Origin: Treponema sp.
GTDB taxonomy: Bacteria; Spirochaetota; Spirochaetia; Treponematales; Treponemataceae
DNA length: 44,175 nt
Direction of reading: 5' to 3'
Assembly (NCBI GenBank): GCA_022640795.1
Contig: JALCCK010000018.1
Span: 1 to 44,175 of the forward strand
A model generated the notes under the pieces. The model ran no database searches and had not been told where the DNA came from. It saw only the letters and a list, made by a program, of their open reading frames with translations. This document shows positions 25,172 to 32,913 of the stretch, one piece after another. A program made the translations under genes and the position numbers. Within the stretch, counting starts at the first letter, position 1. Every line of letters starts with the position of its first letter.

Positions 25172-25825
25172 ATGAAAATAAATTCGGTCTACAGTCAGGC
25201 ATTCAGAAAATTCGGTTGTATTCTGAGCGGATACGACGTAAGCGGGCTGATGCTGAAACTATCCGAAAAAGAAAAACCTGCTGAAGGAACCGTCTATGAA
25301 GCAGGGGATGAGGATCTTGAATCGCTTGCTATTGCGCATGATTTTTCGATTAACGCGTACGGCGGTATGGCGGTTCAGGTAGGATACTGCAACGGAAACA
25401 ATACGAAACTGAACGCACTGGAATATCATCGGGGGTCGGAAATCAATATTCCCGAATCCGATATTGTTCTGTTACTTGCCTCTCTGCAGGATGTAAAAGA
25501 CAATAAGATTGATTCATCAAAAGTGGAAGCCTTTTCCATTCCCGGGCACACGGTTGTCCGTATTTACGAGACGACGCTTCATTTTGCACCGTGCAACGGA
25601 ATTTCAAAATCCGGTATTTCGAAGGACGGTTTCAGAGTCGTCATCGTTTTACCACTCGGAACAAATCTTGATAAACCTGAAATAACGGAAAAGAATCCCG
25701 AAGATAAACTGTTGTGGGCGAGCAACAAGTGGCTCATTGCGCATCCGGATTCAAAACCGGCTCAAAATGGTGCTTTTGCCGGTATCACCGGTAAAAATAT
25801 CGATATACTGCATGATATAAAGTAA
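25172..25825 (+). CDS. DUF4867-like protein of the sugar operon
   Basis: A 217-aa soluble protein 10 bases after xylB. I assign it to the DUF4867 group from its pattern: YGGMAVQVGYCNGNN (about 63-77), LEYHRGSEINI (about 82-92) and HTVVRIYETTLHFAPC (about 128-143). The histidines and acids in these segments could be cupin-like metal or sugar ligands. Proteins of this group are, to my knowledge, found with sugar kinases and isomerases, but no activity is established. An epimerase, mutarotase or lyase role is conceivable; this is inference. Confidence 0.72.
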   Translation: MKINSVYSQAFRKFGCILSGYDVSGLMLKLSEKEKPAEGTVYEAGDEDLESLAIAHDFSINAYGGMAVQVGYCNGNNTKLNALEYHRGSEINIPESDIVLLLASLQDVKDNKIDSSKVEAFSIPGHTVVRIYETTLHFAPCNGISKSGISKDGFRVVIVLPLGTNLDKPEITEKNPEDKLLWASNKWLIAHPDSKPAQNGAFAGITGKNIDILHDIK

Positions 25826-25885
25826 TGTACGCAAACGCGTAAGACTGGTATAGAAACGATTTTTTATTTATAGGAGAAATACTAT

Positions 25886-27388
25886 ATGAAGATGATTAAT
25901 ATTCCCGACGTAAAAATGGGGATTATTGCGGTAAGCCGCGACTGTTTTGTTATTTCGCTTTCGGAACGGAGAAGAAAGGAAATCGTACAGGCGTATGCTC
26001 CGTACGGTTCAATTTATGAAGCACAGACGACGGTCGAAAACGAAAAAGATATGCTTGCTGCTGTAGACGAGGTTAAAAAAGCCGGATGCAATGCACTCTG
26101 CGTTTTTCTCGGCAATTTCGGTCCTGAAACGCCCGAAACACTGATAGCCGAAAATTTTGCTGGCCCGGTCATGTATGCAGCAGCTGCCGAAGAGCACGGA
26201 AACGATCTTATCAATGGACGCGGCGATGCGTACTGCGGAATGCTGAACTGCTCGTACAATCTCGGGTTGCGTCATCTGAAAGCCGTTATACCGGAATATC
26301 CGGTCGGAACAGCTGAAGACGTTGCGAAGATGATTGCGGATTTTGTTCCCGTAGCACGCGCACTTATCGGTCTGAGTTCTTTGAAAATCATTACATTCGG
26401 TCCCCGTCCGCAGGATTTCTTTGCCTGCAATGCACCGATCAAGGCGCTGTACGACATCGGTGTCGAGATTCAGGAAAATTCCGAGCTTGATCTTCTCGTT
26501 GCCTATCGGGCTCATAAGGATGACAAACGTATTTCTGAAGTTGTAAAGAGCATGGAATCGGAACTCGGAACCGCAGGAAACAACTATCCTGAAATGCTTC
26601 CGCGTATGGCCCAGTTTGAACTGACGCTGCTTGACTGGATTGAAGAAAACAAAGGTTCCCGGGACTATGTTGTTCTTGCCGACAAATGCTGGCCCGCGTT
26701 CCCCAAAGAATTCGGATTTGAGCCGTGCTATGTGAACAGCCGCCTCGCTTCCCGCGGTATTCCGGTAGCCTGTGAAGTCGATATTTACGGAGCTTTAAGC
26801 GAATACATCGGAACCTGCGTAACGGGAGCTCCGGTAACGCTTCTTGATATAAACAATTCGGTACCGAAAGATATGTATGAAAGCGATATAAAGGGTAAAT
26901 TCGGATACGACTATAAGCTTACCGATACCTTTATGGGATTCCACTGCGGAAATACACCGTTCTGCCGACTTAATCCGGCGAGTAAACCTGCAATTAAATA
27001 TCAGCTCATACAGAACCGGCTGCTTGAAGACGGAAAAGATCCTGATTTTACCCGCGGAACGCTCGAAGGCGATATTGCTTCCGGTGAAATTACCTTCTTC
27101 AGACTGCAGAGTACTGCAGATACGAAGTTGCAGGCGTATATCGCACAGGGAGAGATTCTGCCGGTCGCCACACGGTCGTTCGGCGGAATCGGAGTTTTTG
27201 CCATTCCCGAGATGGGGCGTTTTTACCGGCACGTGCTTATTTCCGGTCATTATCCGCATCACGGAGCCGTTGCTTTTGCGCACGCCGGAAAGGCACTATA
27301 TACGGTATTTGACTACCTGGGAGTTTCTACTATCTCCTACAATAAACCTGCCGGACAGCTTTACTGCGACGAAAATCCGTTTGCCTGA
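25886..27388 (+). CDS. L-fucose/arabinose isomerase-family protein
   Basis: A 500-aa protein of the COG2407 type (FucI/AraA superfamily): an N-terminal Rossmann-like part with CNALCVFLGNFGPE (about 73-86), a middle with KIITFGPRPQDFF (about 168-180), a metal-site region CWPAFPKEFGFEPC and CEVDIYGAL (about 270-310), and a C-terminal domain ending HYPHHGAVAFAHAGKAL with likely ligand histidines. It should interconvert an aldose and ketose whose ketose is then phosphorylated by the kinase upstream. The exact sugar is unknown. AGGAG lies shortly before the ATG. LacI starts three bases after its stop. Confidence 0.82.
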   Translation: MKMINIPDVKMGIIAVSRDCFVISLSERRRKEIVQAYAPYGSIYEAQTTVENEKDMLAAVDEVKKAGCNALCVFLGNFGPETPETLIAENFAGPVMYAAAAEEHGNDLINGRGDAYCGMLNCSYNLGLRHLKAVIPEYPVGTAEDVAKMIADFVPVARALIGLSSLKIITFGPRPQDFFACNAPIKALYDIGVEIQENSELDLLVAYRAHKDDKRISEVVKSMESELGTAGNNYPEMLPRMAQFELTLLDWIEENKGSRDYVVLADKCWPAFPKEFGFEPCYVNSRLASRGIPVACEVDIYGALSEYIGTCVTGAPVTLLDINNSVPKDMYESDIKGKFGYDYKLTDTFMGFHCGNTPFCRLNPASKPAIKYQLIQNRLLEDGKDPDFTRGTLEGDIASGEITFFRLQSTADTKLQAYIAQGEILPVATRSFGGIGVFAIPEMGRFYRHVLISGHYPHHGAVAFAHAGKALYTVFDYLGVSTISYNKPAGQLYCDENPFA

Positions 27389-27391
27389 AAG

Positions 27392-28420
27392 ATGTCCGTG
27401 ACGATAAAAGACATTGCGAAGGCCGCCGGCGTTTCACGTGGGACGGTAGATCGTGTTCTGCATAACAGGGCCGGTGTCAGCCCTGATGCGGTAAAACGCG
27501 TCAGGGAGATTGCCGACGCTATGGGGTTTGTTCCGAACAGGGCCGGGAAAATTCTTGCAGCCAGAAAACAACCGCTTAAATTCGGCTGCCTGCTTCCCGA
27601 CGTGGGTAACCCGTTTTTTCTGGATGTTATCAGCGGGTTCAGAAAGGCGGAAGCGGAACTTGCCGACTACGGCGTTTCGGTAGACATCTGTCACGTACGG
27701 GGATTCGATTCCGCGGCGCATAAAAAGATGCTTGAAAAGATGGCATCGGCCGGATATTCGGGTATCTGCTGTGCAACGGTCGATCTGCCCGAAATCCAAC
27801 TGGCTATTCATTCGCTCATCGAAGAAGGAATTCCGGTCATCGCCGTCAATACGGATATACCTGACTCCGGAAGGCTTTGCTATGTCGGTCCGGATTACTT
27901 CAACGCGGGGCTTACGTCCGCCGCGATGGTTGCGCTTACCGCCGAAAAAGATTTGCATATTCTTGTTGTTACCGGATCATTTCATATCCGCGGCCACAAT
28001 GACCGGATCCGGGGTTTTTTCCGGGGACTGTCGGATCACAAGGCTTCCTATTCGGTCATTCAGACTATTGAATCTTCAGATGACGACGAGAAAGCCTACG
28101 AAATGACAAAACAGATTCTCCGTGAAAATGAAGAAATCAATTGTATTTTCATCGCCGCTGCCGGTGTAGAAGGCGTCTGTCGTGCGGTACAGGAATTGGG
28201 AAAAAATTCTGTTACGATTGCCGCTTTTGACGAGACGGAAGAAACCGTAAAATATTTAAAGGCGGGATTAATCGATTTTACGATTTCTCAGGAACCGGAA
28301 CTGCAGGGATATACCGCTGTGACAACTCTTTTTTCATACCTGATGTCCGGTGGTATAAAAAAACCGGAGGATTTTATTACCGGAACTATAATTAAAGTCC
28401 CGGAAAATCTCGGCAGATAA
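27392..28420 (+). CDS. LacI-family transcriptional regulator
   Basis: A 342-aa LacI/GalR regulator. Residues 3-55 are the helix-turn-helix and hinge (TIKDIAKAAGVSRGTVDRVL), followed by a periplasmic-binding-protein-like effector domain (FGCLLPDVGNPFFLDVISGF from about 64; IRGHNDRIRGFFRGL near 197). Being the last gene of the kinase-isomerase operon, it probably senses the sugar or an intermediate and represses at the palindrome 23607-23620, giving autoregulation. The start codon lies three bases after the isomerase stop. Confidence 0.92.
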   Translation: MSVTIKDIAKAAGVSRGTVDRVLHNRAGVSPDAVKRVREIADAMGFVPNRAGKILAARKQPLKFGCLLPDVGNPFFLDVISGFRKAEAELADYGVSVDICHVRGFDSAAHKKMLEKMASAGYSGICCATVDLPEIQLAIHSLIEEGIPVIAVNTDIPDSGRLCYVGPDYFNAGLTSAAMVALTAEKDLHILVVTGSFHIRGHNDRIRGFFRGLSDHKASYSVIQTIESSDDDEKAYEMTKQILRENEEINCIFIAAAGVEGVCRAVQELGKNSVTIAAFDETEETVKYLKAGLIDFTISQEPELQGYTAVTTLFSYLMSGGIKKPEDFITGTIIKVPENLGR

Positions 28421-28468
28421 CAGGTTATACAGAGCAAATTCACCTGCATCAGCCGGTCGTCTACAGCT

Positions 28469-28574
28469 TTTTCCACAGAATATTCAGAATTTTTTACGTG
28501 AATTCACTGAGTTTTCCACAGGCTGTTCTGTAAAAAAGAGTAAATATATCCACCGTTTCCACAGATTTTCCACT
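28469..28574 (+). repeat. cluster of five DnaA-box-like sequences
   Basis: Five same-strand TCCAC elements in 106 bases: TTTTCCACA at 28469-28477 and 28512-28520 (one mismatch to TTATCCACA), ATATCCACC at 28546-28554, GTTTCCACA at 28555-28563 and TTTTCCACT at 28566-28574 (two mismatches each). They lie just upstream of the RNA methyltransferase promoter. They could be DnaA-binding or other regulatory sites. The rest of the 28421-28632 gap shows no gene. Confidence 0.55.
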
Positions 28575-28596
28575 TTTTTAACGTTTTTTCTTCCAG

Positions 28597-28625
28597 TTGC
28601 GGCTGAATTACAAAAACTGTATACT
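28597..28625 (+). promoter_or_regulatory. promoter of the RNA methyltransferase gene (leaderless type)
   Basis: TTGCGG (28597-28602), 17-base spacer, TATACT (28620-28625). Seven bases later is the GTG start, so transcription would begin at the start codon. Confidence 0.6.
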
Positions 28626-28632
28626 TTTCATT

Positions 28633-29406
28633 GTGAAAAATAAGCTGAATAAAGAACTTGCCGTCTGCGGGTATGCAGCCGTGCATACGCTGGGGCGAAT
28701 ACACGAACAGGCTATTCGCCGGTTATATTTTACTCCGGACCGGGCTCCGGCGTTCGGTGACTTATGCCGTCGTCTGGCTCAGCGGAAGGCCGTCTACAAT
28801 ATGGTAGAAGACCCCGTAGAACTGGAAAAACTCTGCGGAAGTGTACACCATCAGGGTGTGGTTGCTATGATTCCGCAGCCGGAGATACAGCCGCTTTCAA
28901 AGGAAATCGTTACGACGTGGCTGCACAATCGTGAAAATGCACTGATTCTCGACCGGGTAGGGAACGCAAATAATCTCGGAGCCATTGTACGGAGTGCAGC
29001 GTTTTTCGGTATGAAGAATATTGTCATTCCGCTTGATGAAGCGCAGTCTTCCGTAACGACAAGCTCGTATCGTGTGGCGCAGGGCGGTATGGAATTTGTA
29101 ACGATTTATTCAATCATATCAATTCCACGGCTCCTTCGCGATGCCGCCGGAAAAATGCTTCGGCTGGGTACCGCCGTCGATGCGGATATTCCTGTTTCGA
29201 TGGTCGGTCAGCTGGCCGGTGAAAAGCCGCTTCTCGTTGTTCTTGGAAATGAAGAACATGGAATTTCAGAGGAAGTAAAGCAAAACTGCGACCGCCTCGT
29301 CGTAATACCGTCTGCCGGATTTGCAGCTGGCGGTGACGCTCCGGTGGAAAGCCTTAACGTAGCGCAGGCTGCAGCTGTCATTTTATACGAATGCATGAAG
29401 AAATGA
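28633..29406 (+). CDS. TrmH/SpoU-family RNA 2'-O-methyltransferase
   Basis: A 257-aa SPOUT methyltransferase. The N-terminal substrate-binding part includes VCGYAAVHTLGRIHEQAIRR (about 10-29). The C-terminal knot domain has the three motifs NLGAIVRSAAFFGM (about 115-128), VVLGNEEHGIS (about 205-215) and ESLNVAQAAAVILYE (about 238-252). It methylates ribose 2'-OH in rRNA or tRNA; RlmB is the nearest well-known relative, but the target is not certain. I chose GTG 28633 because an upstream TTG in frame at 28597 is the -35 of the promoter. There is no Shine-Dalgarno. Confidence 0.85.
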   Translation: MKNKLNKELAVCGYAAVHTLGRIHEQAIRRLYFTPDRAPAFGDLCRRLAQRKAVYNMVEDPVELEKLCGSVHHQGVVAMIPQPEIQPLSKEIVTTWLHNRENALILDRVGNANNLGAIVRSAAFFGMKNIVIPLDEAQSSVTTSSYRVAQGGMEFVTIYSIISIPRLLRDAAGKMLRLGTAVDADIPVSMVGQLAGEKPLLVVLGNEEHGISEEVKQNCDRLVVIPSAGFAAGGDAPVESLNVAQAAAVILYECMKK

Positions 29407-30188
29407 TCCGGAAATTTTTTTCTGTACCGTTTTTACCGTTTTTTATCTGCCTGTCTGTTTCGCAAATTTTCCCGGCGGAAACGGTATTTCAGCTTTCGGC
29501 AAACCGGGAGCTTGAAATTATCGGAACGGGTGCTGCGCTCTGGGGAGGTGCATCTCTGACTGATCTGCTTACCGATGCTCCGTCGTGGGATGGTACCAGA
29601 AAGGATATTGCCGCGGTCAATCTTATGGACCGGTTCCTTGCACGTCCTTATACGTATTCTTTGGACGTAGCCGGTTCTGTCGTTCTTGCCGCGGTATGTA
29701 CGGTGCCTGCGGCTGCCGCTTTTCTGCAGAAAGAACCGACAATGACGGTTATAACCATGGGGCTCGAAACGGTGTTGTTGACGGAGGGGGTGAAACGGAC
29801 GCTCAATGTTGTTTTTCCCCGTTATCGTCCGTATGTTTATTTCGATGATCCTCCTGACAGCAGTCTGTATGCACAGTCGTGGCCGAGCGGGCATACCATA
29901 CATGCTTTTGCCATGGCGTCGTTTTCAAGTTATGTATTTAATGTCTGCTATCCTGATTCTGTGTTACGGGGACCTTTTACTGCGGCCTGCTTTACCGGTG
30001 CCGCAGCGGTAGGTGTTTTGCGGGTTTTAAGCGGGAATCATTTTGTGACTGATGTTCTGGCAGGGGCGGTACTGGGAACGATTATCGGGGTTACGGTTCC
30101 TGCACTTCATTTCATGGGGAGTAAAAATCGTGATGCTCCCGATGTTATTCTGACTCCGGTCAGCCTCGTAATACGGATTTCCGGATAA
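29403..30188 (+). CDS. PAP2-family phosphatase, secreted or membrane
   Basis: About 261 aa with an N-terminal signal or anchor segment (FFSVPFLPFFICLSVS) and the PAP2 phosphatase motifs: KRTLNVVFPRYRP (motif 1), WPSGHTIHAF (motif 2, catalytic histidine) and RVLSGNHFVTDVLAG (motif 3). It has several hydrophobic helices. Members dephosphorylate lipid phosphates such as undecaprenyl pyrophosphate or phosphatidate. The ATG at 29403 overlaps the methyltransferase stop (ATGA); ATG 29391 is a possible alternative that adds four residues. Confidence 0.88.
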   Translation: MIRKFFSVPFLPFFICLSVSQIFPAETVFQLSANRELEIIGTGAALWGGASLTDLLTDAPSWDGTRKDIAAVNLMDRFLARPYTYSLDVAGSVVLAAVCTVPAAAAFLQKEPTMTVITMGLETVLLTEGVKRTLNVVFPRYRPYVYFDDPPDSSLYAQSWPSGHTIHAFAMASFSSYVFNVCYPDSVLRGPFTAACFTGAAAVGVLRVLSGNHFVTDVLAGAVLGTIIGVTVPALHFMGSKNRDAPDVILTPVSLVIRISG

Positions 30189-30216
30189 AAACTATTATTT
30201 TCAGAGAGGTTTGATT

Positions 30217-30801
30217 ATGAAGTATTTTGTTTGTTCTGACATACATGGGTCAGCTTCCCGTTGTGAAAAAGTGCTTGAGCTCTTTCAATCGACCGGCGGT
30301 GATATGCTCGTTCTTTTGGGAGATATTTTGTATCATGGTCCCAGAAATGATCTTCCCGAACAGTATGCGCCGAAGACCGTCATAAAACTGCTGAATCCGT
30401 TCGCCGGCCGGATTATTGCCTGCCGCGGTAATTGCGACAGTGAAGTAGATCAGATGGTCCTTGATTTTCCGATGATGTCTGATTATTCGTTGATTGTCGA
30501 TACTGGTGTTAAAATTTTCTGTACACACGGTCATATTTATGCACCGATACGTGCAGACACCAGTCCGGCGGTTTCAGGCAGCCGTAAAATTCCGCTTGCT
30601 GCCGGTTCCTGCTGCGTCGAATTTTACGGACACACGCATGTACAGGTACTTGAAAAAAATCCCGACGGCGTGCTTGTCTGTAATCCCGGATCTGTATCGA
30701 TTCCGAAAGCAGCTTCAGCGGCAGGTTTTGCGCTTTATGAAAACAGGACGGTAACGTTATACGATCTGAATGCGGACAGGATTATGACAATGGCGGTCTA
30801 G
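30217..30801 (+). CDS. YfcE-type metallophosphoesterase
   Basis: A 194-aa calcineurin-like phosphoesterase with the metal motifs in order: SDIHGS (about 7-12), LGDILYHGPRN (about 35-45), CRGNCD (about 69-74), THGH (about 107-110) and YGHTHVQ (about 143-149). It resembles YfcE, a phosphodiesterase with unknown natural substrate. The ATG at 30217 has AGAGAGG seven bases upstream; the in-frame TTG at 30211 is less suitable. It is probably co-transcribed with the PAP2 gene 28 bases before. Confidence 0.9.
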   Translation: MKYFVCSDIHGSASRCEKVLELFQSTGGDMLVLLGDILYHGPRNDLPEQYAPKTVIKLLNPFAGRIIACRGNCDSEVDQMVLDFPMMSDYSLIVDTGVKIFCTHGHIYAPIRADTSPAVSGSRKIPLAAGSCCVEFYGHTHVQVLEKNPDGVLVCNPGSVSIPKAASAAGFALYENRTVTLYDLNADRIMTMAV

Positions 30802-30823
30802 TTTCTTTCTACTGGACTGTAGT

Positions 30824-30950
30824 GGTTGCAAACCATTCTATGCATGGTTGCAAACCATTCTATGCATGGTTACAAACCATTCTATGCATGGTTACAAACC
30901 ATTCTATGCATGGTTACAAACCATTCTATGCATGGTTACAAACTATTCCA
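30824..30950 (+). repeat. 22-bp tandem repeat, five copies plus a partial sixth
   Basis: Unit GGTT[G/A]CAAACCATTCTATG followed by CAT, period 22, starting at 30824, 30846, 30868, 30890 and 30912, with a degraded copy at 30934. The first two copies have G and the later ones A at the fifth base. Each junction carries ATGGTT-[G/A]CA-AACCAT, able to form a short hairpin, and each unit contains the palindrome ATGCAT. The period is not a multiple of three, so it is not a protein repeat. Confidence 0.95.
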
Positions 30951-31245
30951 AATATGCCGGAAGAGTCTTCGCAGTCTGCCGCAGAAACAAAACAAGACTT
31001 ATTTGAAACCTTCCGTACGTTGTCGTAATTCTCGTGGCAGTATTACCATGAAAGTCTTCATAAGCTTCCATGACTCTTGCGGTAATACTGTCAGGACTCT
31101 CCTGACAGTATTACCAGGACTTTGCCGGTAAGTAGATGAAAGTTTTAAAACAGTACATGCAGAGGCTTTCTGACAGTACTATGAATACTCTTAAAACAGT
31201 ACTGACGCGGCCGCATACGGGACAGTACTGTTCCGGGCATTTCCG
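30951..31245. other. non-coding gap rich in inverted and direct repeats
   Basis: Between the tandem repeat and the cysK stop I see no gene. It contains alternative hairpins (31038-31115) and repeated ACAGTA[C/T] motifs at 31105, 31150, 31173, 31196 and 31222, on a roughly 23-base spacing for the last four. Confidence 0.6.
31038..31115. repeat. three-part inverted repeat forming alternative hairpins
   Basis: GGTAATACTGTCAGGA (31081-31096) pairs perfectly with TCCTGACAGTATTACC (31100-31115) around CTC. The same left arm can instead pair, over 10 bases, with CAGTATTACC at 31038-31047. There is no T-tract after either structure on either strand, so it is not a standard terminator. Confidence 0.85.
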
Positions 31246-32196
31246 CTACTCGAATAGTTTTGTCGAGAAATAACGGTCTCCTCCGTCCGGGAAAATTGCG
31301 ACAATAAGTTTACCCTCGTTTTCAGGACGTTGTGCGAGCTGATGCGCTGCCCACAAAGCGGAACCGCTTGAAATTCCGGCGAGGAACCCCTCATGGACGA
31401 TTTCTTTTCCGTACTTGAATGCTTCTTCCGTCGGGCAGCGGAGTATTTCGTCAACATATTCCGGATGATAATTTTTCGGAATAAAATTGGCACCGATGCC
31501 CTGTATTCCGTGAGGCCCCGCTTTTCCCTCGGTGATCAGCGGGGATTCTGCCGGTTCTACGCCGAAGACCCGTAAAGCCTGTTTTTTTTCTTTAAGATAT
31601 TTTGCGACACCGCTGAGCGTTCCGCCGGTACCGATACTTGCGACAAATAAATCGACTTTACCGTCCGTCTGTTCCCAGATTTCTGGACCGGTTGTGAGAT
31701 AATGCGCTTCAGGATTTGCCGGATTGTCAAACTGCGACGGAACAAAGCTGCCTTCAAGCTCTTTGGAGAGCTGATTTACTTTGTCGACAGTTCCCTGCAT
31801 ACCTTCTTTTGCCGGCGTCAGGACTATTTCTGCACCGTATGCCTGCAGCATTTTTCGGCGCTCTATGCTCATACTTTCTGGCATTACACAGATGCAGCGG
31901 ATGTTCATACCGGCGGCGACGGCCGCAAGACCTATACCGGTGTTTCCGCTGGTTTCTTCAATGATAACCGACGGCGATCTTTTTTCCGGTGTACCGGGAA
32001 TAAGTTTTCCCTGCTCGATAGCTCTTCTTATCATATTAAGAGCAGGACGGTCTTTTACGCTGCCGGCCGGATTAAAATATTCAAGCTTTGCAGCGATGAC
32101 TGACCGGATGGCGTATTTTTTCTCAAAATTGGACAGCTCCAGAAGCGGTGTATGACCCACCAGTTCGGTGATGTTTTTTGCAATTTTTTCGGACAT
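31246..32196 (-). CDS. cysK: cysteine synthase A
   Basis: A 316-aa PLP enzyme of usual CysK length. The cofactor lysine is in PAGSVKDRPALNM (about 43-55), the substrate loop in ETSGNTGIGLA (about 75-85), and the phosphate-binding loop in SIGTGGTLSGV (about 180-190). It makes cysteine from O-acetylserine and sulfide. AGGAGG lies before the ATG. A good promoter and a perfect inverted repeat lie in its leader, and an Rrf2-type regulator is encoded immediately upstream on the same strand. Confidence 0.95.
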   Translation of the reverse strand: MSEKIAKNITELVGHTPLLELSNFEKKYAIRSVIAAKLEYFNPAGSVKDRPALNMIRRAIEQGKLIPGTPEKRSPSVIIEETSGNTGIGLAAVAAGMNIRCICVMPESMSIERRKMLQAYGAEIVLTPAKEGMQGTVDKVNQLSKELEGSFVPSQFDNPANPEAHYLTTGPEIWEQTDGKVDLFVASIGTGGTLSGVAKYLKEKKQALRVFGVEPAESPLITEGKAGPHGIQGIGANFIPKNYHPEYVDEILRCPTEEAFKYGKEIVHEGFLAGISSGSALWAAHQLAQRPENEGKLIVAIFPDGGDRYFSTKLFE

Positions 32197-32212
32197 TGTA
32201 AACCTCCTGTCG

Positions 32213-32231
32213 TAGTACTATAAAAGTACTA
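32213..32231. promoter_or_regulatory. inverted repeat in the cysK leader (probable operator)
   Basis: TAGTACT (32213-32219), ATAAA, AGTACTA (32225-32231): a perfect dyad between the cysK promoter and its ribosome site. Position fits repression by the neighbouring Rrf2 protein. Confidence 0.6.
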
Positions 32232-32257
32232 ATAACCTATTGAAATACTGTGTAATT

Positions 32258-32286
32258 AAAATACACTATCTTCTCTTTTGTGTCAA
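32258..32286 (-). promoter_or_regulatory. cysK promoter
   Basis: On the minus strand: perfect TTGACA (32286-32281), 17-base spacer, TATTTT (32263-32258). Predicted start near 32251, giving a leader of about 55 bases that includes the dyad at 32213-32231. Confidence 0.75.
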
Positions 32287-32334
32287 TAGTTTACCTATAT
32301 TCCTACTAAAAAAATAATAATTAAATACTGCCGG

Positions 32335-32772
32335 TCAGATTATATAGGTAAGATTTTCCGGAGCTGTGACATTGTGCAAGAGATCTGCAAGCGTAATTTT
32401 TGTCAGATAGTCGTTTATAACCTTGCTGAGTCCCTGCCAGAGCGGAAGTGTGGGGCAGTCTGCCCGATGAGGGCATTCGTTTTCATTCGTCTCAAGACAG
32501 GCGACGGGTGCTAAATCTCCTTCCGTTATTTTCAATATCTGAGCTACCGTGTATTCTTCCGGTTTTCGGGCAAGTTTATACCCTCCCTGGGGCCCGCGTA
32601 CACTGTTGAGAAGCCCGAATTTACTTAAAAGCGATGTAATCTGTTCCAGGTATTTTATTGAAATGTCCTGCCGTCCGGATATATCTTTCAATGTTGTGTA
32701 CTTTCCGCTATCGTGTTGTGCCAGATCAATCATAAACCGGAGTGCGTACCGGCCGCGTGTCGAAATTCTCAT
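32335..32772 (-). CDS. Rrf2-family regulator with IscR-like cysteines
   Basis: A 145-aa Rrf2 protein: winged helix (MRISTRGRYALRFMIDLAQH, then ISIKYLEQITSLLSKFGLL and RGPQGGYKLAR) and a C-terminal cluster C-x7-C-x5-C in CLETNENECPHRADCPT (about residues 93-107). Three cysteines here hold an iron-sulfur cluster in IscR and relatives, so it may sense iron-sulfur or sulfur status. Being directly upstream of cysK, 138 bases apart, it is a likely cysteine-synthesis regulator. GAGGAA lies eight bases before the ATG. Tandem TAGT[G/A]TAAT sequences near 32811-32829 may be its own operator. Confidence 0.9.
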   Translation of the reverse strand: MRISTRGRYALRFMIDLAQHDSGKYTTLKDISGRQDISIKYLEQITSLLSKFGLLNSVRGPQGGYKLARKPEEYTVAQILKITEGDLAPVACLETNENECPHRADCPTLPLWQGLSKVINDYLTKITLADLLHNVTAPENLTYII

Positions 32773-32852
32773 ATCCTGCGTTCCTCTTTCGTATTTCCCT
32801 ATTGTTTTACTAGTGTAATTTAGTATAATATAGTGCGTGGTGTTCGTCCAGT

Positions 32853-32881
32853 AAAAAAGGCTGTCGTTATACGACAGCCTT
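32853..32881 (-). terminator. intrinsic terminator of the liv operon
   Basis: AAGGCTGTCG (32857-32866), loop, CGACAGCCTT (32872-32881), perfect 10-bp stem with a run of A at 32853-32858, which is a T-run on the minus strand. It lies about 35 bases after the livF stop. Confidence 0.93.
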
Positions 32882-32913
32882 CGGATTATTCTTACCTGAG
32901 AAACAGATTCTGC

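Noticed and set aside
27431..27444. Possible third parS site inside the LacI gene (GTTTCACGTGGGAC)
   Set aside because: Two of 14 bases differ in the conserved dyad and it lies in the codons of the helix-turn-helix; best explained by coding sequence.
30824..30950. CRISPR array
   Set aside because: Units are directly adjacent with no unique spacers, and no cas genes are present.
30822..31131. Small open frames over the 22-bp tandem repeat
   Set aside because: The repeat period is not a multiple of three, so frames rotate. No ribosome site and no plausible protein.
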